A stretch of 17,172 nucleotides of DNA from assembly GCA_004557245.1 (NCBI GenBank), contig SFEL01000025.1:1-17172 (forward strand), read 5' to 3'. This document shows, piece by piece, positions 1-6,344 of this stretch (within the stretch, counting starts at the first letter, position 1; each line of letters begins with the position of its first letter). A program made the translations under genes and the position numbers. The notes under the pieces are model-generated. The model was not told the origin of the DNA and did no database searches. It was given only the letters and a program-made list of their open reading frames with translations. This DNA is from Clostridiales bacterium (GTDB lineage: Bacteria > Bacillota > Clostridia > Christensenellales > CAG-138).

Positions 1-47
1 TTGAATTCTGCCGAGTATCTTTTGTATTTTTGTCCCTTTTTGCTCAT
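1..47 (-). CDS. IS3-family transposase OrfA, N-terminal fragment (cut by window edge)
   Basis: Read on the minus strand from an ATG at 47, the first 15 codons give MSKKGQKYKRYSAEF, after which the window ends. This is the usual opening of the helix-turn-helix OrfA protein of IS3-family insertion sequences (basic start, then YSAEFK). A strong ribosome binding site (GGAGG, about 62-66) lies upstream of the ATG, inside a hairpin. OrfA binds the IS ends and is usually joined to the OrfB integrase by frameshifting. Only the fragment is visible, so whether the element is intact cannot be told. Confidence 0.7.
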   Translation of the reverse strand, partial: MSKKGQKYKRYSAEF

Positions 48-52
48 TAAAA

Positions 53-92
53 ATATGCACCTCCGAAAGTGTCTAACTTTCGGGGTGCATAT
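53..92. repeat. Palindromic IS-end hairpin covering the transposase ribosome binding site
   Basis: The arms 53-70 and 76-92 pair over 17 bp with one bulged base around a five-base loop (GTCTA). The right arm has the TGTCTAACTTTCGGGGTGCA form that I associate with IS3-family termini. On a transcript running through the element on the minus strand, the hairpin would bury the GGAGG of orfA. The exact IS terminus is not resolved. Confidence 0.55.
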
Positions 93-136
93 CATTTGCC
101 GTTCCTTTTCAGTTTGTTGATAAACCCCGGGGTTGA

Positions 137-266
137 TAAGGGGCCGCAGCCCCTTATTTTCAATCCGGCTCTGACGACATGTGCGTCAGAACGGATGAAA
201 ACCTTTAGGTTTTCGTACTTTTCTGATTTTGCCGCCCGGAAACGCGTATGCGGTTTAGGCAAAATC
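137..266. repeat. Run of four adjacent hairpins in the intergenic region
   Basis: Four inverted repeats follow each other with almost no spacing. Stem 137-144/149-156 is 8 bp with a CGCA loop and TTTT after it, so it could be a plus-strand terminator. Stem 171-176/184-189 has an outer stem 163-167/192-196. Stem 197-204/207-214 is GAAAACCT/AGGTTTTC. Stem 225-233/258-266 is GATTTTGCC/GGCAAAATC. No gene is evident between 93 and 313; longer reading frames there cross these repeats and lack a ribosome binding site. Confidence 0.6.
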
Positions 267-275
267 TGTTATCTC

Positions 276-299
276 AAAAAAGTCCACATGGACTTTTTT
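276..299. terminator. Bidirectional Rho-independent terminator
   Basis: A perfect 10-bp stem (AAAAAAGTCC / GGACTTTTTT) with loop ACAT has a T-run at the 3' side on either strand. It lies 15 bases past the stop of the minus-strand gene ending at 314 and very probably ends the nfeD-floA operon transcript. Confidence 0.75.
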
Positions 300-313
300 G
301 ACACTCTTTTATT

Positions 314-829
314 TTACTTTCGCATCGCCTTGGGCTTGCCCAGAATCTCCGCGTATATTACTGCCCGCCTGCAGGCGTCGCGGTCTGCGGCGGAGAGGAA
401 GGGGCGAGAGGCGGGCTCTGCCGGTGAGCGGGGACGAGCTCCTGCGGCATCGGCCCCGGAGTGAACGCCGGGGTGGGTATGGCCGGTCAGGCTGCACTCC
501 ACGCTTTCGGTGCCCTCACCTTCGGTGGAGACGTAGTTCATGCTGCCGGAGGAAGCCTCCTTAAAGGGCTCCGCTGGCTGGAAGGCGTCGGGCCGGTCAT
601 GGGTGCAGAGCTCAACGTCGGGTTCGGGTCTGGGAGCCGCTGCCGGGCGGTAGGCGCCGCTTCTGGGGGCGTAGGGCGTGCCTTGCCGAAGGGGCCGCTC
701 AGGCTGTGATGAGGTCGCCTCGCTGTGCTGGGGGCGCGCCGCACCGCCGTCTTCTCTTTTAGCCTTGCCCTCTTTGGCAATGTAGGATATGGCGAAAAAC
801 AGTATCGCTAAAAATATCAGGCCGCTCAT
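314..829 (-). CDS. Single-pass membrane protein with Pro/Ala-rich linker, unknown function
   Basis: This is a 171-residue protein. The ATG at 829 is chosen because AAAGGAGG lies 7 bases upstream; the in-frame GTG at 835 sits too close to that site. Residues 3-17 form one N-terminal membrane segment (LIFLAILFFAISYIA), followed by a positively charged stretch. A long Pro/Arg/Ser/Glu-rich segment, probably disordered, then leads to a C-terminal helix-like block ending ACRRAVIYAEILGKPKAMRK. That block looks like the only conserved folded element. It is the last gene of the nfeD/zinc-ribbon/floA cluster, 31 bases after floA, so a role alongside FloA microdomains is possible but only inferred. I do not recognise a named family. 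Confidence 0.7.
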   Translation of the reverse strand: MSGLIFLAILFFAISYIAKEGKAKREDGGAARPQHSEATSSQPERPLRQGTPYAPRSGAYRPAAAPRPEPDVELCTHDRPDAFQPAEPFKEASSGSMNYVSTEGEGTESVECSLTGHTHPGVHSGADAAGARPRSPAEPASRPFLSAADRDACRRAVIYAEILGKPKAMRK

Positions 830-866
830 GGCCACACCTCCTTTGCCCTGGAATATGGCTCATACA

Positions 867-1838
867 TCAGGAGTTCTTGGAAGTGTCGCCCGCTATGGCG
901 TCCCGCATGTGGGTGTCGGAGATCACGTTCTGCATGTTGTAGTAATCCATGACGCCTAACTTGCCTTCGCGGAATGCGGCGGCGATGGCCTTGGGCACCT
1001 CTGCCTCGGCCTCGATGACGCGGGCGCGCATGCCCTGTACCTCCGCCTTGTTCTCCTGCTCCTGAGCTACCGCCATGGCGCGGCGCTCCTCAGCCTTGGC
1101 CTGTGCTATGCGCTTATCGGCCTCAGCCTGGTCTATCTGGAGCTGGGCGCCCACGTTGCGGCCTACGTCCACGTCCGCTATGTCTATGGAGAGTATTTCG
1201 AACGCAGTGCCTGCATCAAGGCCCTTGTTGAGCACGGTCTGGGATATAAGGTCGGGGTTTTCAAGCACGTCCTTGTGGCTCTTGGAGGAGCCTACGGTGG
1301 TAACTATGCCCTCGCCTATACGGGCGATGATGGTCTCCTCACCTGCGCCGCCTACCAGACGGTCTATATTGGCGCGGACGGTGACGCGGGCCTTGGCCCG
1401 AAGCTCGATACCGTCCTTGGCTATGGCCGCTATTACGGGGGTTTCAATAACCTTGGGATTGACGCTCATCTGTACTGCGTTGAGCACGTCGCGGCCGGCA
1501 AGGTCGATGGCGCACGCACGCTCGAAATCGAGAGGTATGCCGGCGCGCTGCGCGGCGATCAGTGCGTTGACTACCCGGTCCACGTTGCCGCCTGCAAGGT
1601 AGTGGGCCTCAAGCTTGTTGAGGGAGAGGCTCATGCCTGCCTTGGTGGATTTTATGGCGGGGTTGATTATGCGGGAAGGGACCACCTTTCGTATGCGCAT
1701 GGCCACCAGCTGGCCCACGCCTACCTTCAACCCGGAGGCGGTTGCGGATATCCACAGCCCTATGGGTACAAAGCTGAAGAATATGGCAAGGAATACTATT
1801 ATAAGAATAAGTATAAAAATGGGGGCGATGAATTCCAT
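867..1838 (-). CDS. floA: Flotillin-like protein FloA
   Basis: This 323-residue protein is collinear with FloA/YqfA. An N-terminal hydrophobic segment (about 3-32) inserts in the membrane. A PHB/SPFH-like domain follows, including the run around GGAGEETIIARIGEGIVTTV. Next is a long Ala/Glu/Lys-rich coiled-coil (QAEADKRIAQAKAEERRAMA) and the family's C-terminal segment with GVMDYYNMQNVISDTHMR. FloA scaffolds functional membrane microdomains and influences fluidity and signalling. The start has AAAGGAG upstream. It follows nfeD and a small zinc-ribbon gene on the same strand; the nfeD-floA pairing matches yqeZ-yqfA of Bacillus subtilis. Length and motifs are normal. Confidence 0.95.
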   Translation of the reverse strand: MEFIAPIFILILIIVFLAIFFSFVPIGLWISATASGLKVGVGQLVAMRIRKVVPSRIINPAIKSTKAGMSLSLNKLEAHYLAGGNVDRVVNALIAAQRAGIPLDFERACAIDLAGRDVLNAVQMSVNPKVIETPVIAAIAKDGIELRAKARVTVRANIDRLVGGAGEETIIARIGEGIVTTVGSSKSHKDVLENPDLISQTVLNKGLDAGTAFEILSIDIADVDVGRNVGAQLQIDQAEADKRIAQAKAEERRAMAVAQEQENKAEVQGMRARVIEAEAEVPKAIAAAFREGKLGVMDYYNMQNVISDTHMRDAIAGDTSKNS

Positions 1839-1862
1839 AGGTTTTCTCCTTTATTCAGTAGT

Positions 1863-2111
1863 CTATTTTGTTGCGATGATATTATACAGGAAGAATATGA
1901 CATAGATGAAGGCGATGAACGCCGGCACGCCTATAATAAGGTACTTCCAGTCTTTTTTGCGCTTTTTCTCGATGTCCTCTTCGCTCATGCGGGTATCGTA
2001 TACGGCGTCCCGCATGCCTTCGGCGGTAAGCTTTTTATCGGTGCAGCGGGGGCATTCGCCGTCCGCCTCGCTGTAGAGCGTGCCGCACTTTTTGCAGAAT
2101 TTGTAACTCAT
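1863..2111 (-). CDS. Small zinc-ribbon single-pass membrane protein
   Basis: This 82-residue protein has CKKC near residues 6-9 and CPRC near residues 20-23, a four-cysteine zinc-ribbon at the N-terminus. A charged stretch (EEDIEKKRKKDWK) and one C-terminal membrane helix (LIIGVPAFIAFIYVIFFLYN) follow. The zinc-ribbon probably faces the cytosol by the positive-inside rule. It starts 7 bases after nfeD and ends 24 bases before floA, so it is almost surely co-transcribed with both. Zinc-ribbon plus membrane-helix proteins are common and mostly uncharacterised; its specific role is unknown. Confidence 0.75.
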   Translation of the reverse strand: MSYKFCKKCGTLYSEADGECPRCTDKKLTAEGMRDAVYDTRMSEEDIEKKRKKDWKYLIIGVPAFIAFIYVIFFLYNIIATK

Positions 2112-2118
2112 ATCTCTC

Positions 2119-2622
2119 TTAGATCTCTTTCACCATGATCCTTACGCCGTCTATGGCGGTGATCCTTACCTTTGCGCCCTTTTGTATGAAGCCACCCTCG
2201 CTTACGATATCCAGCCTTCTGCCTCCGAAGTCGCCTGCACCCACCGGCCTGAGGGCGGTAACGCATTCACCTTCCAGACCTATGAGGCGCTGGGCGTCTT
2301 TATCTCCAAGGGAGGTGGATTCGCCATCTATGGAATCCTTCAGCACTATCTTGGAGCGGGCCAGTATGCCCTTGGAAAAGGAGCGGAATATTATTCCGGC
2401 GGCTATCATTAAGGGCAGCAGTATGAGTATGAGGGTGATGAGCGCCGTGGTGAGGGAATCCGCCCTGAGCACTATTGCGCCCAGCAGACACAGCCCGCCG
2501 AGGATGCCGGGAATCCCCATTCCGGGGGTAAACATTTCGCAAACCATAAGTATGAGTCCTGCGATAAGGCAGATGAGGGCGGGAGTGCTCCAGCCCATAA
2601 TATAATCCATTACAGGGTCCAT
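2119..2622 (-). CDS. NfeD-family membrane protein (short form), FloA partner
   Basis: This 167-residue protein has about three to four membrane helices in its first 90 residues, with the Gly/Pro-rich turn MFTPGMGIPGILGG typical of NfeD. A C-terminal OB-fold-like domain follows (LIGLEGECVTALRPVGAGDF through VRITAIDGVRIMVKEI). Short NfeD proteins lack the serine-protease domain and accompany flotillins; in B. subtilis YqeZ plays this role with FloA. The start has a near-perfect AGGAGGTGAT site 6-7 bases upstream. An AT-rich gap of 58 bases precedes it and probably holds the operon promoter, though I see no good -35/-10 pair there. Confidence 0.85.
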   Translation of the reverse strand: MDPVMDYIMGWSTPALICLIAGLILMVCEMFTPGMGIPGILGGLCLLGAIVLRADSLTTALITLILILLPLMIAAGIIFRSFSKGILARSKIVLKDSIDGESTSLGDKDAQRLIGLEGECVTALRPVGAGDFGGRRLDIVSEGGFIQKGAKVRITAIDGVRIMVKEI

Positions 2623-2680
2623 GGTATCACCTCCTAACCATATAATATCATTATATATAGTCTAAATTGTAAACAGTACG

Positions 2681-3439
2681 TTAAAACAGCGGGAAAAGGT
2701 GCGAGTTGAACCATATGGCGAAGCTGCGCACAAAATGGCTGTCTGCGCCGGGTATTATGCCGCACTTCATGAGCATTACCACAAGGCATATCAGGAGGAA
2801 TAGCAGCAGCAGCACCATAATCGCCAGCAGGAATATGGAAAAACCGCTGGCGGGCTTTTTCCCGGCCCTGGGCTTTTCTCTGCGGGGCTTTTCTTCCTTT
2901 AGAGTTTCTTCTTCATCGTATTCTTCGTCGTATTCGTCGCCGTAATCCAGCTCGTCGTCCTCATCGTCAAACTCGTTTAGGTCTATCACTTCGGGATCGC
3001 TATGTATTGAGGCCCCAGGGGGCGGCGCGGGCTTTGAGGTGATTACCTTTGCGCCCATGGCCTCTGCGGCGCGAATGGCGGCGTGGGCCTCTGCGGCCTT
3101 TGTCTCCGCCTCGCTGCGCGCTCGGGCCTGTACCTCCGCGGGGGATATTTCGGAGAGCGCGGTGTCAAAATCCGGCATGTCGGCTATAGTGCCGTTCACG
3201 AAGGTAGCCCTCCGGTTCTCATAGTACTCGCGCTCCCTGCAGCAGTCCTGAGTGAGCCGCTTGGCCATGGAAGGGTTCACCGCAAGGCCGGCCTCCTGGC
3301 TGCGCTTGAGCAGGGTCATAACCCTGCGGGTGACCTCCTTGGCAGCGGCCGGGTCGTTGGTATATTGCAAAGCCTCGGCGTATACGTCGCCTATGTATTG
3401 CTGAAGCAGCTCCCGAAGCTTTTGAGTATCCTGTGCCAT
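2681..3439 (-). CDS. C-terminally anchored membrane protein with sigma-factor-like N-terminal helices
   Basis: The protein has 252 residues. The ATG at 3439 is chosen over an upstream in-frame codon at 3514 because GGAGG lies 7 bases upstream. Residues 8-46 read like the start of an ECF sigma region 2 (LLQQYIGDVYAEALQYTNDP, then AAAKEVTRRVMTLLK). Residues 105-128 form an Ala/Glu-rich helix. Residues 155-183 are very acidic (Asp/Glu/Tyr). A basic patch (184-196) precedes one membrane helix (about 200-225), with a short tail. The sigma likeness covers only a helical segment; no region 4 is present. It may be an anti-sigma or signalling anchor, but the function is unknown. It is divergent from spoIID. 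Confidence 0.65.
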   Translation of the reverse strand: MAQDTQKLRELLQQYIGDVYAEALQYTNDPAAAKEVTRRVMTLLKRSQEAGLAVNPSMAKRLTQDCCREREYYENRRATFVNGTIADMPDFDTALSEISPAEVQARARSEAETKAAEAHAAIRAAEAMGAKVITSKPAPPPGASIHSDPEVIDLNEFDDEDDELDYGDEYDEEYDEEETLKEEKPRREKPRAGKKPASGFSIFLLAIMVLLLLFLLICLVVMLMKCGIIPGADSHFVRSFAIWFNSHLFPLF

Positions 3440-3551
3440 TGCATCCTCCAGAATTCGCCGTAAAACGATATTTTCCTTAATATCAATTATAAACCGTAAA
3501 CGCCCCCGCCGCAACGTATTTTAGTTTGCCCCGCCGCATAGATATATTGCC

Positions 3552-4532
3552 ATGAGAAGATATGACAAATATCATTGCCCGCGTCTGAGCGCCATGGGCC
3601 TTGCTGCTGTAGCCGCGATAGTGCTGCTTTGCGCGGTGCGGGGCTGCATCATATCGAGACAGCCCAATGAAAAGCCGGAGGGAATGCTGAGCATATCCCT
3701 TTACGACAGGGCAAGCGGAAAAACAGAAGAAATGCCCCTTGAAGAATACCTCATAGGGGTAGTGGGGGCAGAGATGCCCGCCTCCTTCCCTCTGGAGGCG
3801 CTGAAGGCGCAGGCTGTAGCCGCCCGTACATATGCCGTAAGGCACATGACGGCCTTTGGGGGAAGCGGGTGCAGCGGCGCGGATATATGTACCGACAGCG
3901 GCTGTTGTCAGAGCTACAGGAGCCCGGAGCAGCTGAAGAAAAAATTTGGGGGAGACGCCAGGCAGTATATGGATAAGCTGCGTCAGGCGGTATATGAGAC
4001 GGAGGGGGAGTACGCCGCGTACAAGGGAGAGCCCATAGAGGCCCTGTATCACTCCTCCGCCGGGGGCAGGACGGAGGACGCACAGAACGTGTTTTCGGCG
4101 GCGCTGCCATATCTTGTGGGGGTGGACAGCCCGGGCGAGGAGACGGCAGGGAAGTATGCCGCCGAGGTGACCGTGTCCCTCGGGGAGTTTACGAATAGAG
4201 TAAATAAAAAATGGCCTGCCGCCCAGCTGAAAAAGAACAGGCTGGGCGAACAGGTCAAGGTGGTGTCGCGCTACGACAGCGGGCGGGTAAAGGAGCTGAA
4301 GCTGAACAAGGTAACGGTCAGCGGGCGGGAGCTGCGCAAGCTTTTCGACCTGAACAGCGCCAACTTTACCCTGTCCATAGGCGAAAAGGTGACTATACGT
4401 ACCAAGGGCTACGGCCACGGCGTGGGCATGAGCCAGTACGGCGCCAGAGCCATGGCCCTGGAAGGGGCAGGGTATGAGGAGATACTCAAGCACTACTATA
4501 CAGGTATAGAGATAGAGAAGGTGGCGCCTTAA
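3552..4532 (+). CDS. spoIID: Stage II sporulation protein D, peptidoglycan lytic transglycosylase
   Basis: This 326-residue protein has an N-terminal membrane anchor (about residues 13-34) and then the SpoIID/LytB domain. Family marks include PLEEYLIGVVGAEMP (residues 62-76; Glu74 is the likely catalytic acid), KAQAVAARTYA, YHSSAGGRTEDAQ, and the C-terminal GYGHGVGMSQYGA. Several cysteines near 107-119 could help bind metal, as reported for some SpoIID proteins. SpoIID works with SpoIIP and SpoIIM to degrade septal peptidoglycan during engulfment. No clear ribosome binding site precedes the ATG; a CATAGATA box at 3537, loosely like a sigma-E -10, lies only 7 bases upstream. The stop overlaps that of the convergent gene. 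Confidence 0.93.
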   Translation: MRRYDKYHCPRLSAMGLAAVAAIVLLCAVRGCIISRQPNEKPEGMLSISLYDRASGKTEEMPLEEYLIGVVGAEMPASFPLEALKAQAVAARTYAVRHMTAFGGSGCSGADICTDSGCCQSYRSPEQLKKKFGGDARQYMDKLRQAVYETEGEYAAYKGEPIEALYHSSAGGRTEDAQNVFSAALPYLVGVDSPGEETAGKYAAEVTVSLGEFTNRVNKKWPAAQLKKNRLGEQVKVVSRYDSGRVKELKLNKVTVSGRELRKLFDLNSANFTLSIGEKVTIRTKGYGHGVGMSQYGARAMALEGAGYEEILKHYYTGIEIEKVAP

Positions 4533-5890
4533 TACACGCTGTACCCAAGCACGTAGGCCCACATGTACATGAGCATCATGACGAGGGAGAGAAGGGCCAA
4601 TATCCAGCGCGGAAGGCGTCCCTTCACCAGGGCGCACAGCCCGGCGGCAATAGGGAAGCATACCGCAAGATACCTGGGGCCGCTGAGCAGCCATGTGCAG
4701 CCCACCGTCACCGCGTAGTAAAGCAGGCCGTAGGCGGCGTAGGAGGGGCGAAGCTTACCGGCAGAAAGCGCCAGTATAATAAGGCCGAGGAGGCAGCATA
4801 TGAGGTTTGGCAGGAACAGCGTCAGCCCCATGGCGGCCTCCCCCGTGTGCAGAGAGGAGAGAAAGTACTGGAGCTGGTATGCGGCGGTGCCGAAGAAGGG
4901 GCCAAGGCCCTGGCTCCAGTGGTCGTGCTGGTAGCTCATGAAGGTGAAAAAGCTGCCCGTTACAGCCTTGTTTATGATGAGGTAGAGGGCGGTGCCGAGG
5001 GCTATCATGCAGCACCCGGCGAGACGGCTGACAAGGTCCCGCTTATGGATGGATGCTCCCTTGAAGTAATCGTATGCGGCTTCCATGAATACCGGCAGTA
5101 TCAGCAGTATGCCAACGGAGCGGGTGAGAGCCGCAAGGCAGCCGAAAAGGCCGCTGAGCAGGTATTTCTTTTTTCGGCACATGTACATGCACAGGAGGCT
5201 TGTCAGCAGGAAAAGGCTCTCGGTCATGGGGGCAAGCAGGAATATGCTGCCGGGGAACAGGCAAAGCAGGGTGGCCGCGAAAAGGGCGGTCCTCCTGTCC
5301 GTATCCAACGCGAAAAGCTCATAGGCCGCAATGGCGGAGCCTATAGCGCAGAGGGTGGTGACGAGCATCGCTCCACCAAAGGCGCTGCCCCCGGTGAAAA
5401 GGGAGAATATTCTTATCAGTATTGGATACAGCGGGAAGAAAACTATATGGAACCTTGCGTCTCCCTCGGTTACGTACCAGTTTTCCGCTATGCCCAGATA
5501 GCTGGGGGAATCGGTGCGCAGCCAAAGATGCCGGAAGGTATCCAAAAGGCCGCCGGAGTAGCCGTTTTTGACAAGGTCGAACAGGTAGGCTATGGCATAG
5601 AGCGCCATGTGCAGCAGTATGACACGGCAGGCTATGGCGGCCCAGGGGTGCCGCCTGTCCCGGCGGGAATTCCGGGGAGATATCTCCGGGGAAGGGGCCT
5701 CCTCAAAGGAGAGGGCGAAGGGTATGAGCCTGAGCAGACCCAAGCCGAACAGCGCCGCAGTCAGCGATGCATACAGCATGGGCAGCACGGCGTATCGGGC
5801 GGACCCACACCAGAGTGCGAACCATACCGCCAGTGCAAGCAGGGCGGCGCAGGATATGAATAAAACGTATCTTTTGTCAGTGCTCTTCAT
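4529..5890 (-). CDS. PIG-V-like integral membrane mannosyltransferase
   Basis: This protein has 453 residues from the ATG at 5890 and about ten or more membrane helices. The luminal-loop pattern TDSPSYLGIAENWYVTEG followed by FFPLYPILIR, then PMTESLFLL and ALTRSVGILL, matches the bacterial PIG-V/GT76-like family (glycosyltransferase C superfamily). These use a polyprenyl-phosphate sugar donor at the outer face of the membrane; the acceptor here is unknown. An in-frame ATG at 5920 would add ten residues but has no ribosome binding site. The chosen ATG also has none, but an extended -10 (TGTTATAAT) ends 7 bases before it, suggesting a nearly leaderless transcript. It is convergent with spoIID. 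Confidence 0.75.
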   Translation of the reverse strand: MKSTDKRYVLFISCAALLALAVWFALWCGSARYAVLPMLYASLTAALFGLGLLRLIPFALSFEEAPSPEISPRNSRRDRRHPWAAIACRVILLHMALYAIAYLFDLVKNGYSGGLLDTFRHLWLRTDSPSYLGIAENWYVTEGDARFHIVFFPLYPILIRIFSLFTGGSAFGGAMLVTTLCAIGSAIAAYELFALDTDRRTALFAATLLCLFPGSIFLLAPMTESLFLLTSLLCMYMCRKKKYLLSGLFGCLAALTRSVGILLILPVFMEAAYDYFKGASIHKRDLVSRLAGCCMIALGTALYLIINKAVTGSFFTFMSYQHDHWSQGLGPFFGTAAYQLQYFLSSLHTGEAAMGLTLFLPNLICCLLGLIILALSAGKLRPSYAAYGLLYYAVTVGCTWLLSGPRYLAVCFPIAAGLCALVKGRLPRWILALLSLVMMLMYMWAYVLGYSVY

Positions 5891-5897
5891 ATCCAAT

Positions 5898-5906
5898 ATT
5901 ATAACA
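5898..5906 (-). promoter_or_regulatory. Extended -10 promoter element just before the PIG-V-like gene
   Basis: On the minus strand TGTTATAAT is a perfect extended -10. It ends 7 bases before the ATG at 5890, so transcription would begin at or within about two bases of the start codon. No good -35 is visible, which extended -10 promoters can tolerate. Confidence 0.5.
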
Positions 5907-6187
5907 TAGCGGCAATACATATGAAAGAAAAAGGGAACTTTCGCGCAAAGAAGATAAAACCGCCGCTTGTTGCCGCAGCAAATCGTGAAAGGCTTAATTA
6001 TGAAAGAATTCTGCTAAAAACCGAAAATCATGCAAAATTGGAATATAAAAAATAATTCGGCGTTATGGCTACATCATATTGTGGATAAAGAGAAAAAACG
6101 CCCAAATATATTGCGAAATTTGCAATCGGGATAAGTTTGAGCACGAAAAAAAACATAGACATAAGAAGATTGAAATCCCAAAGTTCG
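5907..6187. other. AT-rich intergenic region with one possible 44-codon reading frame
   Basis: The stretch is clearly more AT-rich than its surroundings. The only plus-strand frame worth noting runs from an ATG at 5921 to TAA at 6053-6055 (44 residues, Lys-rich, starting MKEKGNFRAKKIKPP). It lacks a convincing ribosome binding site. A hydrophobic minus-strand frame (6028-6246) starts at TTG and crosses the promoter of the next gene. I call neither one a gene. Confidence 0.4.
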
Positions 6188-6216
6188 TTGACAAAAAGAC
6201 ACACTGTTGTTACAAT
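6188..6216 (+). promoter_or_regulatory. Strong sigma-A promoter of the permease gene
   Basis: A perfect -35 TTGACA (6188-6193), a spacer of exactly 17 bases, and -10 TACAAT (6211-6216, five of six) form the best vegetative promoter in the window. The start of transcription should lie near 6223. This agrees with the optimised codon use of the gene it drives. Confidence 0.85.
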
Positions 6217-6222
6217 ATTAAC

Positions 6223-6344
6223 GTGACGTAACTGATTCTGGCTCAATTATACTCACGCATAGGGGAAATGCGGGGCGTATAGTCGCCGGAAGAAGAAACT
6301 GTCATCAATTCCAAATTAAAATCTTTAGTTGGAGGAATTATTTA
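6223..6344 (+). promoter_or_regulatory. About 120-nt 5' leader with a hairpin and strong ribosome binding site
   Basis: The predicted transcript carries a leader of roughly 120 nt. A two-part stem at 6249-6280 pairs ATAC with GTAT and CGCAT (6256-6260) with ATGCG (6268-6272) around an AGGGGAA loop. The leader then runs to GGAGG at 6331-6335, 9 bases before the ATG. I do not recognise a known riboswitch class. The length and structure allow regulation by a ligand or protein, but nothing in the sequence proves it. Confidence 0.45.

Noticed and set aside
1275..2138. 287-codon plus-strand frame over floA
   Set aside because: It crosses floA and the zinc-ribbon gene and has no family signal.
3483..4694. 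403-codon minus-strand frame over spoIID
   Set aside because: It is a shadow of the GC-rich spoIID gene, whose family motifs are unambiguous.
4847..5863. 338-codon plus-strand frame opposite the PIG-V-like gene
   Set aside because: The composition is Gly/Glu/Gln-rich and featureless, while the minus strand encodes a clear multi-pass membrane protein with family motifs.
5921..6055. 44-codon Lys-rich plus-strand frame
   Set aside because: It is open and begins with ATG but has no ribosome binding site or recognisable family; kept only as a note.
6028..6246. 72-codon hydrophobic minus-strand frame
   Set aside because: It starts at TTG without a ribosome binding site and overlaps the strong promoter of the permease; AT-rich sequence gives such frames by chance.
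6249..6290. Resemblance of the permease leader to a cyclic-di-GMP-type riboswitch
   Set aside because: A few short words are similar (ACGCA and GCCGG), but the conserved core and stem order are not present, so I do not assign a riboswitch class.
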